Source of the DNA: JAVJQS01 sp040218815
Lineage (GTDB): Bacteria > Bacteroidota > Bacteroidia > Flavobacteriales_E > Vicingaceae
Length of the DNA stretch: 64,000 bases
Direction of reading: 5' to 3'
Assembly: GCA_040218815.1 (NCBI GenBank)
Contig: JAVJQS010000015.1
Location: 124,001 to 188,000 of the forward strand
Shown here in pieces: positions 6,792-16,275 of the stretch. The notes beneath the pieces are model-generated. The model was not told the DNA's origin and made no database searches. It saw nothing but the letters and a program-made list of their open reading frames with translations. The position numbers were made by a program, and so were the translations under genes. Each line of letters starts with the position of its first letter. Within the stretch, counting starts at the first letter, position 1.

Positions 6792-9302
6792 ATGCGAGCT
6801 ATTTTTTTGATTTTTAGCATTCTATTTTCTTCTATTTTTTCTCAAGCCCAAATATTTGACCCTGTTAGTTGGACAACTGAAACCAAAGTATTTGAAGATG
6901 GAAAAGTTGAATTACGGGTCCACGCCACAATAGAAAAAGACTGGCATTTATATTCTCAAACCTTACCGAGCGATGATGGACCAATTGCTACTGAATTTAC
7001 ATTTCCTAAAGCCGATGATTATGCGCTAAAAGGAAAAGTAAGGGAACCAAAAGCAAAGAAAGAATACGATCCCAACTTCGATATGGAGTTGAGTTATTTT
7101 GAGAAAAAGGTCACATTCACTCAAGAGATTACAAGGAAGTCGACCAAGGCTTTTGAAATTACTGGGGAGGTATACTTTATGGTTTGCGATGCTGAAAAAT
7201 GCTTGCCTCCTGAATTTGTAGATCTCGTTTTTCAAGTTCCGGCAAATGAAGGTAATTCTTCAAATCAGCAGGAAGAAAAAGTTTCTGAGGAAAAAGCTGA
7301 TAATGAAGAAGCGGTAATTGAGAATAATGAGGAGCCAGAAGTACCTGAAGTTTCTGATGATTATTTAAATGCTGCAGTTTGGGAATATTTTGTTACCGAG
7401 GTAAAAAGTGAATCTGAAAAACCTGCATATGACCTTCATTTTAAAGGTAAAATTGGCGAAGGTTGGCACCTTTATTCCCAACATCAAAAAACTGAGGAAG
7501 AGCAAGTTATGGCTACCAAATTTTATTGGGCTAAGGCCATGGAACCAGATGATAAAACATCAGAAAAGGGCGAGCTAATCTCTGCATATGATAAAACAGC
7601 AGAGTTAGATCTGAATTATTATGAAAATGAAGTTGAATTTATCCGAAGAGTAGAAGGGATAGAGGAAGCCACGGTAAATATGGAGTTTGAATACATAGTT
7701 TGCAATGCAAGTATGTGTTTGCCTCCTGAATTAATTGAAGTTGAATTCGATTTAGAAAAAGGAACGGGTATTAATGTTTTAGAAAAAGCAGATCAAAAAG
7801 CTGATTTAGATGTTGCTACCGTAATTCCTCAACTTCCTCATGTCGACTTAGAGGCTCCCCTAGCAGAATGCGGTGATGAACGTCAAGAAATTAGCAATGT
7901 TTGGATGGTTTTCTTATTTGGTTTTATCGGCGGAATAATCGCCTTGTTAACCCCTTGTGTTTTCCCAATGATTCCGCTTACGGTGAGTTTTTTTACCAAA
8001 AGCGATGGTGATGGAGCAAGTGGAAAAGGACTTGGTAAGGCCATATTGTATGGTTTTTTCATTTTTATGATTTATGCCATTTTAAGTATCCCATTTCATT
8101 TCAATACTGATCCAGCAGTCTTAAATGACATCGCTACTAGTGTTTGGCTGAACATCATCTTTTTTATTGTCTTTGTCGTTTTTGCTATTTCCTTCTTTGG
8201 TTATTTTGAGATTACCTTACCAAGTTCGTTGACAAACAAAGCTGACTCTGCTTCTCAAGTAGGTGGGGTATTGGGAATATTTTTCATGGCATTGACTCTG
8301 GCACTCGTTTCCTTTTCTTGTACTGGTCCTATTTTGGGAACTGTATTGGGAAATGCTTTAAAGAATGGACCTTGGCCAATAACAGCTGCCATGAGCGGTT
8401 TTGGAGTGGCACTTGGACTGCCATTTGCGATTTTTGCTGCCTTTCCAAGCATGATGAATAAATTACCAAAGTCAGGTGGCTGGCTAAACTCAGTTAAAGT
8501 AGTGTTAGGGTTTATTGAATTGGCCTTGGCGGTTAAGTTTTTATCAAATGCTGACTTAGTTGAGCAGTGGGGATTCCTCAAGAGAGAAACCTTCTTCTTA
8601 ATCTGGACTTTAATTGGCATTGGATTGTTTGCCTATTTAGTAGGATGGCTAAAGTTTCCTCACGACTCACCCATAAAAAAATTATCTCCATTTCGAATTG
8701 GATTTGCAGCGCTAGTTTTGGCTTTCACGATTTATATCGCACCAGGTGTATTAAAGAATCCACCTTGGAATCACAATGTATTGAGTGGTTTCCCTCCACC
8801 GACTTTTTACGGATGGTATGAAAAAGAAACTTTTCACGCTGAGTTTGATAGTTTTGATGAAGCCTTGGCAGAATCTAAACGTGTGAATAAGCCCTTGCTG
8901 ATTGACTTTACTGGCTGGGCCTGTGTCAACTGTCGAAAAATGGAGGAGTCTGTTTGGACAGTTGAAAGCATCAAGAAAAAATTAGAAGAAGACTTTGTGC
9001 TCGTATCCTTATATGTTGATGATAAAGTGAAATTGCCAGAAGAACAGCAAGGAGTTTTTGAGTACCAAGCAGGAGGACAAACCAAGAAAAAGAAGATTAA
9101 AACAATTGGCAATAAATGGGCTACTTTTCAAACTCAAGTATTCAATAATAACTCACAACCCTACTATGTTATGTTAAGCCCTGATGGTTATTTGTTAGGT
9201 AATCCAGTAGGTTATACACCAAGTGTAAATGAGTACGCTGAGTTTTTGAATTGTGGATTGAATACCTTCAAAGAAAAAAGTGGTTTAGCGTCAGCGCCAT
9301 AG
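6792..9302 (+). CDS. dsbD: DsbD-like thiol:disulfide interchange protein, duplicated N-terminal domain
   Basis: An 836-residue inner-membrane reductant conduit that carries electrons from cytoplasmic thioredoxin to the periplasm. A signal peptide (about 1-20) precedes two tandem DsbD-alpha-like domains. Each begins with WHLYSQ (Trp51 and Trp225) and ends with a Cys-containing block (MVCDAEKCLPPEFVDL, then IVCNASMCLPPELIEV). They are separated by an acidic Glu-rich linker (about 153-190). The transmembrane beta domain follows, with its redox cysteines in LLTPCVFPMIP and SFSCTGPILG. The C-terminal thioredoxin-like gamma domain carries CVNC (Cys711, Cys714). E. coli DsbD has one alpha domain and is about 565 residues, so the duplication explains the extra length. 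It has its own promoter and is followed 40 bp later by a glycosyltransferase. Confidence 0.9.
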   Translation: MRAIFLIFSILFSSIFSQAQIFDPVSWTTETKVFEDGKVELRVHATIEKDWHLYSQTLPSDDGPIATEFTFPKADDYALKGKVREPKAKKEYDPNFDMELSYFEKKVTFTQEITRKSTKAFEITGEVYFMVCDAEKCLPPEFVDLVFQVPANEGNSSNQQEEKVSEEKADNEEAVIENNEEPEVPEVSDDYLNAAVWEYFVTEVKSESEKPAYDLHFKGKIGEGWHLYSQHQKTEEEQVMATKFYWAKAMEPDDKTSEKGELISAYDKTAELDLNYYENEVEFIRRVEGIEEATVNMEFEYIVCNASMCLPPELIEVEFDLEKGTGINVLEKADQKADLDVATVIPQLPHVDLEAPLAECGDERQEISNVWMVFLFGFIGGIIALLTPCVFPMIPLTVSFFTKSDGDGASGKGLGKAILYGFFIFMIYAILSIPFHFNTDPAVLNDIATSVWLNIIFFIVFVVFAISFFGYFEITLPSSLTNKADSASQVGGVLGIFFMALTLALVSFSCTGPILGTVLGNALKNGPWPITAAMSGFGVALGLPFAIFAAFPSMMNKLPKSGGWLNSVKVVLGFIELALAVKFLSNADLVEQWGFLKRETFFLIWTLIGIGLFAYLVGWLKFPHDSPIKKLSPFRIGFAALVLAFTIYIAPGVLKNPPWNHNVLSGFPPPTFYGWYEKETFHAEFDSFDEALAESKRVNKPLLIDFTGWACVNCRKMEESVWTVESIKKKLEEDFVLVSLYVDDKVKLPEEQQGVFEYQAGGQTKKKKIKTIGNKWATFQTQVFNNNSQPYYVMLSPDGYLLGNPVGYTPSVNEYAEFLNCGLNTFKEKSGLASAP

Positions 9303-9342
9303 CCAAACATACTAATTAGCCCATATTATTGTTTGCAACACC

Positions 9343-10440
9343 ATGGGTGTAAAAAAAATAATTGTTTCTGTTTCTTCTGACTTAACTACTGACCAACGGG
9401 TAGCTAAAGTTTGCAGCTCCTTGCATAACGCCAATTATGAGGTAATGTTGCTTGGTCGGAAACTAGCTTCGAGCCCACCCCTTTCAAAAAGAAACTATCC
9501 TTGTAATCGATTTGATTTATGGTTTAATAAGGGAGTTCTGTTTTATGCCAACCTGAATATTCAATTGTTTTTTTACTTGTTGTTTAAAAAGTCCGATGGA
9601 TTGCTAGCGAATGACCTGGATACCTTACCTGCTAACTATTTGGTATCAAAAATTAAAAACATTCCTTTAGTCTATGACAGTCACGAGTATTTTACTGAAG
9701 TGCCTGAACTTCAAAACAGACCTTTTGTAAAAGGCGTTTGGGAAAGAATAGAAAAGGCCATCTTACCTAAGCTTCAATTTGCCATCACAGTGAGTGAAAA
9801 AATTGCTGAAATCTATTTTCAGAAATATGGATGTGAGTTCAAACTCGTTAGAAATTTTCCGATTTACAGAGAGCATTCAGATACTATAGAAAATAAAGAG
9901 ATTATTTTATATCAAGGAGCCTTAAATGCAGGCCGTGGCTTGGAAGAACTTATTGAATCAATGCAGTTTATTGATACAGCAGAGTTGTGGCTAGCAGGAG
10001 CAGGAGACTTAGTAGATGAATTAAAGAAGCTAGTTGCTGAACTTAACTTAGAAAGTAAGGTGAAGTTATTAGGACGATTAACACCAGATGAATTAAAAAG
10101 AATTACTCAAAAAGCTAAAATTGGTGTTTCCCTTGAGAAAAAATTAGGACTGAACTATACCTATGCTCTGCCGAATAAAATTTTCGATTATATTCATGCA
10201 GGTGTGCCTGTTTTGTATTCAAGCTTAGAAGAAGTTGTAACCACTTTAAGAGGTTACAATGTTGGGGAAGAACTAAAAAGTCATGAGCCGCAAAAACTTG
10301 CCCAACAACTTAATGAGATGCTAAACTCCCCCAATTATGCGCAATGGGAAATCAATTGTAATTTGGCAGCCAAAGAACTTAATTGGCAGAAAGAGGAGCC
10401 TCACCTGTTGGCTATTTTTAAAGCTGCATTTTCCAATTAG
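9343..10440 (+). CDS. family 4 glycosyltransferase
   Basis: A 365-residue GT-B glycosyltransferase. The N-terminal half has a Rossmann-type start (VKKIIVSVSSDLTTDQRVAKV) and the YDSHEYFTEVPELQ acceptor-side block. The C-terminal half has the nucleotide-sugar site region LYQGALNAGRGLEELIESM, LAGAGD, KLLGRLTPDEL and the acidic-containing YTYALPNKIFDYIHAGVPVLYSS segment. It transfers a sugar from a nucleotide donor to an unknown acceptor at the cytoplasmic face. It lies 5 bp before the next glycosyltransferase, so the two act as a pair. They are far from the main polysaccharide cluster. Confidence 0.82.
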   Translation: MGVKKIIVSVSSDLTTDQRVAKVCSSLHNANYEVMLLGRKLASSPPLSKRNYPCNRFDLWFNKGVLFYANLNIQLFFYLLFKKSDGLLANDLDTLPANYLVSKIKNIPLVYDSHEYFTEVPELQNRPFVKGVWERIEKAILPKLQFAITVSEKIAEIYFQKYGCEFKLVRNFPIYREHSDTIENKEIILYQGALNAGRGLEELIESMQFIDTAELWLAGAGDLVDELKKLVAELNLESKVKLLGRLTPDELKRITQKAKIGVSLEKKLGLNYTYALPNKIFDYIHAGVPVLYSSLEEVVTTLRGYNVGEELKSHEPQKLAQQLNEMLNSPNYAQWEINCNLAAKELNWQKEEPHLLAIFKAAFSN

Positions 10441-10445
10441 TACCT

Positions 10446-11351
10446 ATGCTATCCATTTGTATCCCAACATATAATTACGACTGTCGTCCATTGCTGAACA
10501 ATTTGATGAAGCAAATTGAAGGATGTAAGGAAAAAGTTGAGCTCATAGCAATGGATGATGCATCTGGGGAATCTTTTCAGTTGCTATACAAAAATCTAGA
10601 CACACAAATTCAATTTATTCAGTTGAAGGAAAATGTTGGTCGCTCGAAGATTCGAAATTTATTAGCCAAAGAAGCAAGCCATGATTACTTGTTATTTATA
10701 GATGGCGACTCAAGTGTATTGTCGGATAATTTTTTAGTCACTTATTTAGACATATTAAAAAACCAACCAGCAACTACTGTATTTTGTGGTGGAAGTATTT
10801 ATGCTGATCAACCCGCATCAAGTGAAGAAATGCTTCGTTGGAGGTACAGCAAGGCAAGAGAGAAAAAGTCTGAACATTTTCTAAGGAAGTATCCCTATCA
10901 ATCGTTCACTAGCAATAATTTTATAATTAAAAAGGAAGTTTTTTTAAGCATTTTATTTGAAGAACGTATCAAGTCATATGGTCATGAAGATACCCTGTTC
11001 GGTTTTGAGTTAAAGCGAAAAGCAATCAGCATTCAGCATATAGACAATCCTGTTTTAAATGGCGACCTAGACAGTAATGCCCTTTTTTTAGAAAAAACTA
11101 GGATAGGCATTTCCAATCTGCTTAAAATCTTAGACCTGTTAGAGTACGATGAGCAATTTATCCGCCTATTGCCTTTATTGCGCACCTACTTCAAGATAAA
11201 GTTATTTGGCCTAGAAATATTCTTAAGGTGGTGGTTTAAAGCAAACCGAAAGAGATTAGAAAAAAAGTTTAAGCAGGGCAAGGGAAGCTTGCTCACCTTT
11301 GACTTTTATCGCTTAGGAGTGCTATCTACCCTGTTTAAGAATCAGAAATAA
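10446..11351 (+). CDS. family 2 glycosyltransferase
   Basis: A 301-residue GT-A enzyme. It starts with the classic MLSICIPTYNYD strand and carries the metal-binding acidic motif in YLLFIDGDSSVLSD (about residues 80-93). EERIKSYGHEDTLFGFELKRK follows, equivalent to the GT2 ED active-site region. The C-terminal region ends in a basic, aromatic segment (LRWWFKANRKRLEKK) that may lie on the membrane. Its ATG is 5 bp after the preceding glycosyltransferase, with which it is presumably co-expressed. The donor and acceptor are unknown. Confidence 0.82.
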   Translation: MLSICIPTYNYDCRPLLNNLMKQIEGCKEKVELIAMDDASGESFQLLYKNLDTQIQFIQLKENVGRSKIRNLLAKEASHDYLLFIDGDSSVLSDNFLVTYLDILKNQPATTVFCGGSIYADQPASSEEMLRWRYSKAREKKSEHFLRKYPYQSFTSNNFIIKKEVFLSILFEERIKSYGHEDTLFGFELKRKAISIQHIDNPVLNGDLDSNALFLEKTRIGISNLLKILDLLEYDEQFIRLLPLLRTYFKIKLFGLEIFLRWWFKANRKRLEKKFKQGKGSLLTFDFYRLGVLSTLFKNQK

Positions 11352-11388
11352 GGGTTCAATTTTCAGTGATCAATTATCCATTGAACAC

Positions 11389-12078
11389 TTAGGACGGTAT
11401 CGTCTTCTCAGGCTCAGTTATCGTCTCATTTTCAAATTGCAAAATTCTACCAGGGAAACGACGAATCAATTCATAATCGTGGGTAGCCACTAGCACAGCT
11501 TTGTCGTTTTGACTAATGGAAACCAATAGCTTCATAATCTCGTCAGATGTTTCAGGATCAAGGTTTCCGGTTGGCTCATCGGCTAGGATTATTTGAGGGT
11601 CATTAAGCAAAGCACGCGCAATGGCAACCCTTTGCTGCTCTCCACCAGAAAGTTCATGAGGCATTTTAAAGCCTTTGTTTTTAAGGCCTACCTTTTCCAA
11701 TACTACTTCTATGCCTTCATTGATTTCTTTCTTATTCTTCCATCCCGTAGCTCGCATCACAAACTTCAGGTTGTTGTTTATGGTGCGGTCTGAAAGCAGC
11801 TGAAAATCTTGAAATACGATGCCAATTTTGCGCCGTAAAAAAGGAATTTTACTTCTCTTGATTTTTCTTAAATCAAACCCTGCAACACTGGCATTTCCTT
11901 CTTGGAGTTCAAGTTCAGCATAAAGCGTTTTCAGAAAACTACTTTTCCCACTCCCATTTTTCCCTACAAGGTATACCATTTCTCCTTTTTCAATCCGCAA
12001 CCCCAAGTTAGCTAAGACAAGGTGCTTTTTTTGAAAAACATTAACGCTATTTAATTCAATGATGGCTGTTCCAGGCAT
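11389..12078 (-). CDS. ftsE: FtsE-like ABC transporter ATP-binding protein
   Basis: A 229-residue ABC ATPase with Walker A GKNGSGKS (residues 39-46), a Q-loop (VFQDFQLLSDRTINNNL), the signature LSGGEQQRVAIARAL, Walker B ILADEPTGNLD and an H-loop (VATHDYE). The short length and RTINNNLKFVMRATG segment fit FtsE, which with FtsX controls peptidoglycan hydrolases at the division site. No ftsX gene is adjacent; in Bacteroidota the two are commonly unlinked. A LolD-type role cannot be excluded. It is convergent with the glycosyltransferase to its left, and a TATCTTTG promoter lies 18 bp upstream. Confidence 0.82.
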   Translation of the reverse strand: MPGTAIIELNSVNVFQKKHLVLANLGLRIEKGEMVYLVGKNGSGKSSFLKTLYAELELQEGNASVAGFDLRKIKRSKIPFLRRKIGIVFQDFQLLSDRTINNNLKFVMRATGWKNKKEINEGIEVVLEKVGLKNKGFKMPHELSGGEQQRVAIARALLNDPQIILADEPTGNLDPETSDEIMKLLVSISQNDKAVLVATHDYELIRRFPGRILQFENETITEPEKTIPS

Positions 12079-12095
12079 AGTTCAAGATTAAAAAA

Positions 12096-12103
12096 CAAAG
12101 ATA
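12096..12103 (-). promoter_or_regulatory. -7 element upstream of ftsE
   Basis: On the minus strand the sequence reads TATCTTTG, an exact TAnnTTTG match, ending 18 bp before the ftsE start at 12078. Confidence 0.55.
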
Positions 12104-12119
12104 GAAAATTATCATTGCC

Positions 12120-12920
12120 TAAGTTATAAGTTAAGAGTTAAGAGTGACTAAATAACTTGAAGTTGGGAGTTAAGAGTTAAGAGTTAAAAGTGACTAAAGT
12201 TAATGGGTGAATTAAAAATTGATGATTGACAATTGATAATGGATAATTGATAATGGGATTTTAGATTTACGTCCCGAAGTTTCGGGATACGATTTTGCTA
12301 CTAGAAGGAATTGACAATTAAAAATTAAAAATTAAAAATTGAACACTGAACACTGAAGATTGATCACTGAATTCTTAGTGTCCTTTGTGCAATCTTGGAG
12401 GACTTTGTGGTTAAACAGGAAAGAGTTTGGGATTTTAGATTTACGCTTTTAAAAGAATTGATAATGGATAAATGATAATTGATAGTGAAATCAGTGAATT
12501 TACGATTAAGGACTTTAGACTTTAGACCTTAGATTTTAGAAAAGAGAGAATAGATGAAAGATGAAGGATGAAACGGTTTGGGATTTTAGATTTACGAATT
12601 ATGATTTGCGAATTTAGATTTTAGATAAATTGAAGATTGAACATTAAAAATCTTTGTGAGCTTTGTGCAATCTTGGAGGACTTTGTGGTTAAACAGGAAA
12701 GATGAAAGAGGAGACAATTGATAATTGACAATGGATAAATGATAATTAGAGGAAATGAAAGAGAATGAATGAAAGATGAAAGATGAAAGAATTGATAAAT
12801 GACAATTGATAATGGATAATTGATAATGGGATTTTAGATTTACGATTTTAGAAAAATTGAAGATTGAACATTGATCACTGAACATTGATCACTGAACATT
12901 GCACACTTCAAACTCCTCAC
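12120..12920. repeat. low-complexity block of interspersed direct repeats
   Basis: About 800 bp built from a few recurring words (TTGATAATGG, GATTTTAGATTTACG, TTAAGAGTTAAGAGT, AATTAAAAATT, GAACACTGAA). Two long exact repeats are present: 44 bp at 12228-12271 and 12801-12844, and 42 bp at 12383-12424 and 12661-12702. A small perfect hairpin TCCCGAA-gt-TTCGGGA occurs at 12273-12288. Similar words occur in weak form at 11352-11388 and 17939-18140. I see no gene; a 97-codon frame on the minus strand is made of the repeats themselves. Confidence 0.75.
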
Positions 12921-13101
12921 TCCACATTCCAAACTCCTCACTGACTTCTGTTAACAAAATAGCGTTGAAAACTTCGACACAATAAAGCTTGGCAGCGAAG
13001 AGTTACAGTTAATTTTAGAATCTTGCAGGAAGTGTAAAAAATTGCTTTACGGTTTCGTTTTTAGGCATGAACTTGTTCACAGACATTTAAAATTTGAATA
13101 G

Positions 13102-16100
13102 TTGAGAAAGCAAAGGATAGGTTGGTTATTGCGTTGTTATAAGAAGTGTTTTGCTTTAATATTGCTATTGACGATAGGCGTTCAAGCTTCATTGGCCCAG
13201 CAGAGTTTAGTTTTTAAGGAATCAAATCCAGCGTTTCGGAATGCTATAGATTTGTATCAAAAAGAAAAATTCCTTCCTGCTCAAACTTACTTTGAGAAAA
13301 GTATTGAGGCGATCAACGACGTGCATTCAGAAGTCCGGATTGAAGCAGAATATTATTATGCCCTTTGCGCGGTAGAGCTATTTCATGCAAATGCTGAAGC
13401 ATTGCTCCTCAAATTTATTGACGATCATCCTGAAAGTCAATTTATCACACGTGCGTATTTTAATTTAGCCCGATTCCAGTTTAGAAAAAGGAAGTATGAA
13501 GATGTCATTAAATATTTAGCAAAAGTTGATCGATTGGACTTGAAAAGTGCTGAACAAGCTGAATATAATTTTCGCAAAGGATATGCTCATTTTCAGTTAG
13601 AGGAGTTTGATGAAGCAGCTACTTATTTTTATGAAATTAAAGACACTGACAACATTTACGTGAGTGCTGCACGCTATTATTATGGGCACATTGCTTATCA
13701 TCAAAATAACTATCAAACTGCGGCCGAAAATTTCAATAAAATAGCTAATGATCCACAGTTCGGGACCTTGGTGCCTTACTACTTGACTCAAATTTATTAC
13801 CTACAAAAAAAGTATGAGCTATTGTTGGAATATGCTCCAGCGGTTTTGGATTCTGCTCCACCACAGCGGGAGGAAGAGATTAGAAAGTTAATTGGTGATG
13901 CCTACTTTAAAACAAATCAGTTTGAAAAAGCACTTCCGAACCTAGAGGCTTATCATCAAAGAAATGCCGGAACAAAAGATGATTTTTATCAATTGGGCTA
14001 TGCTTATTTTAAAACGAATCAGTTTGAACAAGCTATTCAAAACCTTAAAAAAGCAGTAGGTGATAATGATACCATTTCTCAGTCGGCCTACTATTACATT
14101 GCTGAAGCGAGCATAAAAACGAAAAATGTACGTGACGCTAAGTCCGCTTTTAGAAATGCCTATCAATTGGCAATAGATCCTGAGATAACTGAGGATGCCT
14201 TATTTAATTATGCCAAGACTGCCTATGAACTCTCCTACCATCCCTATGATGATGCTATTTTAGCTTTTGAGGAATACATTAATGATTACCCAAATTCAAC
14301 CAAGCTAAATGATGCATATGAGTATTTAGTAGCCGTTTATTACACTACAAAAAATTACGAAGAAGCGCTTAAGTCGATTGACCGCATAAAATCAAAAGAC
14401 ATTAAACTCCTACAAGCAAAGCAGCGTTTGGCTTATTATAGAGGAGTTGAGTTGTTTAATCAAGGTGACCATATGGAAGCTGTTGATCGATTTAATTTGT
14501 CCTTAATGCATAATTACGAACCAACAATAAAGGCCATGGCCACTTTTTGGTTGGCAGAAAGTTATTATCAGTTAAAAGACTATGATAATGCTGACGGGTA
14601 TTATTCTGACTTTTTAGCCAGTTCAGGCTCTCGCAGCATACCTTACTATAAAAAAGCTTACTATCATTTGGGCTATACCTATTATGAAAGAAAGAAATAT
14701 TCAGCAGCTATATTTTGGTTTCGCGAATACGTAGATAAAGCTGATCCAGCCAATAAAGGTCTCATCACTGATGCTTTATTGAGAACAGGAGATAGCTACT
14801 TCATTACTAAGGATTATAGAAATGCTGTAGAGTATTACGATGAAGCTGCTAAGGTTGGAGCTTTTGATCAAGATTACGCTTTACTGCAAAGTGCCATATC
14901 GGTGGGTGTATTGGGAGATTATGAAAAGAAGGCAAAAAAGCTTGCTCACTTAATAAAAACTCAAGACCAGTCGGTGTATATGGATGATGCTATTTTTGAG
15001 TTGGGAAAAACTTACTTAGTCATGAGTAAGGACGGGGAAGCGTTATCTTATTACAATAAATTGGTGAATGATTATCCCAAAAGTGAATATGTGGCCGCTG
15101 CCTATTTGAAGATTGGATTAATTCACTACAATCGGAAAGAAGATGATTTGGCTTTAAATGCTTTTGATCAGGTTGTAAAGAATTACGCCAATTCTAGTGT
15201 GGCTAAAGAAGCTTTAGAGAAAATAAGTAAAATATTTATCGATAAAGGGGATGCACAGGCCTATCAAGATTACATCAATGGTGTGCCGTTTGCAAATGTT
15301 AGTAAAAGTGAGCTAGATTCTACTTCTTACGTTATTGCTGAAAACGCCTATCTTTCAGGAAACTGCGAAAAAGCAACACGCGACTTCACCAATTACTTGA
15401 ATAAATATCCAAAAGGAATATTTGCATTGAATGCCCATTATTATCGTGGAGACTGTGAAGCAAAATCAAACTTTGATCAAGAGGCAGTAGAAGATTTTAA
15501 ATACGTGGTGAACTTAAAGCAAAATAAATTCACCGAAAAGGCATTAGTATCACTTGGAGAACTTTATCGGAATTTACAACAGACCGATAATGCTATAGCA
15601 ATATATGAGCGACTTCGCAAAGAAGCATCGAGAAAGTCTGACATAAAAATGGCTGAAATTAACTTGATGAAATTGCACTTTGAGAAAGCGGATTATGAAT
15701 CGGCAGCTACTTATGCCAAACAAATTCTTGAAGCTGACTTTGTAGAGGAAAAATTATGGAACCAAGCGAAGATGACCCTGGCTAAGACTGCTTTTGAAAA
15801 AGAAAATTATGCTGAAGCACTATCAAACTTAGATAGTTTATCGAAGAAAAGTAATGTTTACGGTGCTGAGGCTAAGTTTTTGCAGTCAAAAATTTATTAC
15901 CTGCAGGGCTTAATAGCAAAGAGTGACACAGCAATTTATGCCCTAGTAGATCAAGTGCCATCATTTCCCTATTGGATTGCAAAAGGCTTTATTCAATTGG
16001 CGGACAATTTTATAGCCAGAGACGATTATTATAATGCGCGCTTGACTTTTCAAAGTGTGATTGATAATGCCGACAATAAGGAACTAATAGCCATTGCCAA

Positions 16101-16275
16101 AGAAAAATTGCGCCTATTAAATGAGCTAGACAATCAAGATAAGACAACAGAAAAAGCGCCACCAGAAGTAGAGATCAAAACTAATAATGTGAAAGACCAG
16201 TCGATTTTTGAACCGGAAGGTGCAGATGATAAGAAAGAAGTTAAACCAATGATGGAGGAAAGTGATGAGAAATAA
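13102..16275 (+). CDS. large exported tetratricopeptide-repeat protein
   Basis: A 1057-residue protein with an N-terminal signal sequence (MRKQRIGWLLRCYKKCFALILLLTIGVQASLAQ). About twenty TPR or Sel1-like helical pairs follow, with recurring A-x3-FNLA-x-F, YYYGHIAYHQNNYQTAAENF and AYFKTNQFEQAIQNL units over residues about 45-1010. The C-terminal 50 residues are acidic and low-complexity. The start is TTG at 13102; an in-frame TAG directly precedes it and no ATG lies nearby. The last 11 bases overlap the next gene, an outer-membrane barrel. The pair therefore probably forms one periplasmic/outer-membrane assembly, with the TPR protein as scaffold. The exact function is unknown. Confidence 0.82.
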   Translation: MRKQRIGWLLRCYKKCFALILLLTIGVQASLAQQSLVFKESNPAFRNAIDLYQKEKFLPAQTYFEKSIEAINDVHSEVRIEAEYYYALCAVELFHANAEALLLKFIDDHPESQFITRAYFNLARFQFRKRKYEDVIKYLAKVDRLDLKSAEQAEYNFRKGYAHFQLEEFDEAATYFYEIKDTDNIYVSAARYYYGHIAYHQNNYQTAAENFNKIANDPQFGTLVPYYLTQIYYLQKKYELLLEYAPAVLDSAPPQREEEIRKLIGDAYFKTNQFEKALPNLEAYHQRNAGTKDDFYQLGYAYFKTNQFEQAIQNLKKAVGDNDTISQSAYYYIAEASIKTKNVRDAKSAFRNAYQLAIDPEITEDALFNYAKTAYELSYHPYDDAILAFEEYINDYPNSTKLNDAYEYLVAVYYTTKNYEEALKSIDRIKSKDIKLLQAKQRLAYYRGVELFNQGDHMEAVDRFNLSLMHNYEPTIKAMATFWLAESYYQLKDYDNADGYYSDFLASSGSRSIPYYKKAYYHLGYTYYERKKYSAAIFWFREYVDKADPANKGLITDALLRTGDSYFITKDYRNAVEYYDEAAKVGAFDQDYALLQSAISVGVLGDYEKKAKKLAHLIKTQDQSVYMDDAIFELGKTYLVMSKDGEALSYYNKLVNDYPKSEYVAAAYLKIGLIHYNRKEDDLALNAFDQVVKNYANSSVAKEALEKISKIFIDKGDAQAYQDYINGVPFANVSKSELDSTSYVIAENAYLSGNCEKATRDFTNYLNKYPKGIFALNAHYYRGDCEAKSNFDQEAVEDFKYVVNLKQNKFTEKALVSLGELYRNLQQTDNAIAIYERLRKEASRKSDIKMAEINLMKLHFEKADYESAATYAKQILEADFVEEKLWNQAKMTLAKTAFEKENYAEALSNLDSLSKKSNVYGAEAKFLQSKIYYLQGLIAKSDTAIYALVDQVPSFPYWIAKGFIQLADNFIARDDYYNARLTFQSVIDNADNKELIAIAKEKLRLLNELDNQDKTTEKAPPEVEIKTNNVKDQSIFEPEGADDKKEVKPMMEESDEK

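Noticed and set aside
11352..11388. GTTCAAT...ATTGAAC inverted repeat between convergent genes as a terminator
   Set aside because: Arms of 7 bp with a long loop and no T-run; too weak to call.
12592..12885. 97-codon open frame on the minus strand in the low-complexity block
   Set aside because: It consists of the repeat words themselves (SIINCHLSIL, SIVNYQLSPL) and has no family resemblance or start signal.
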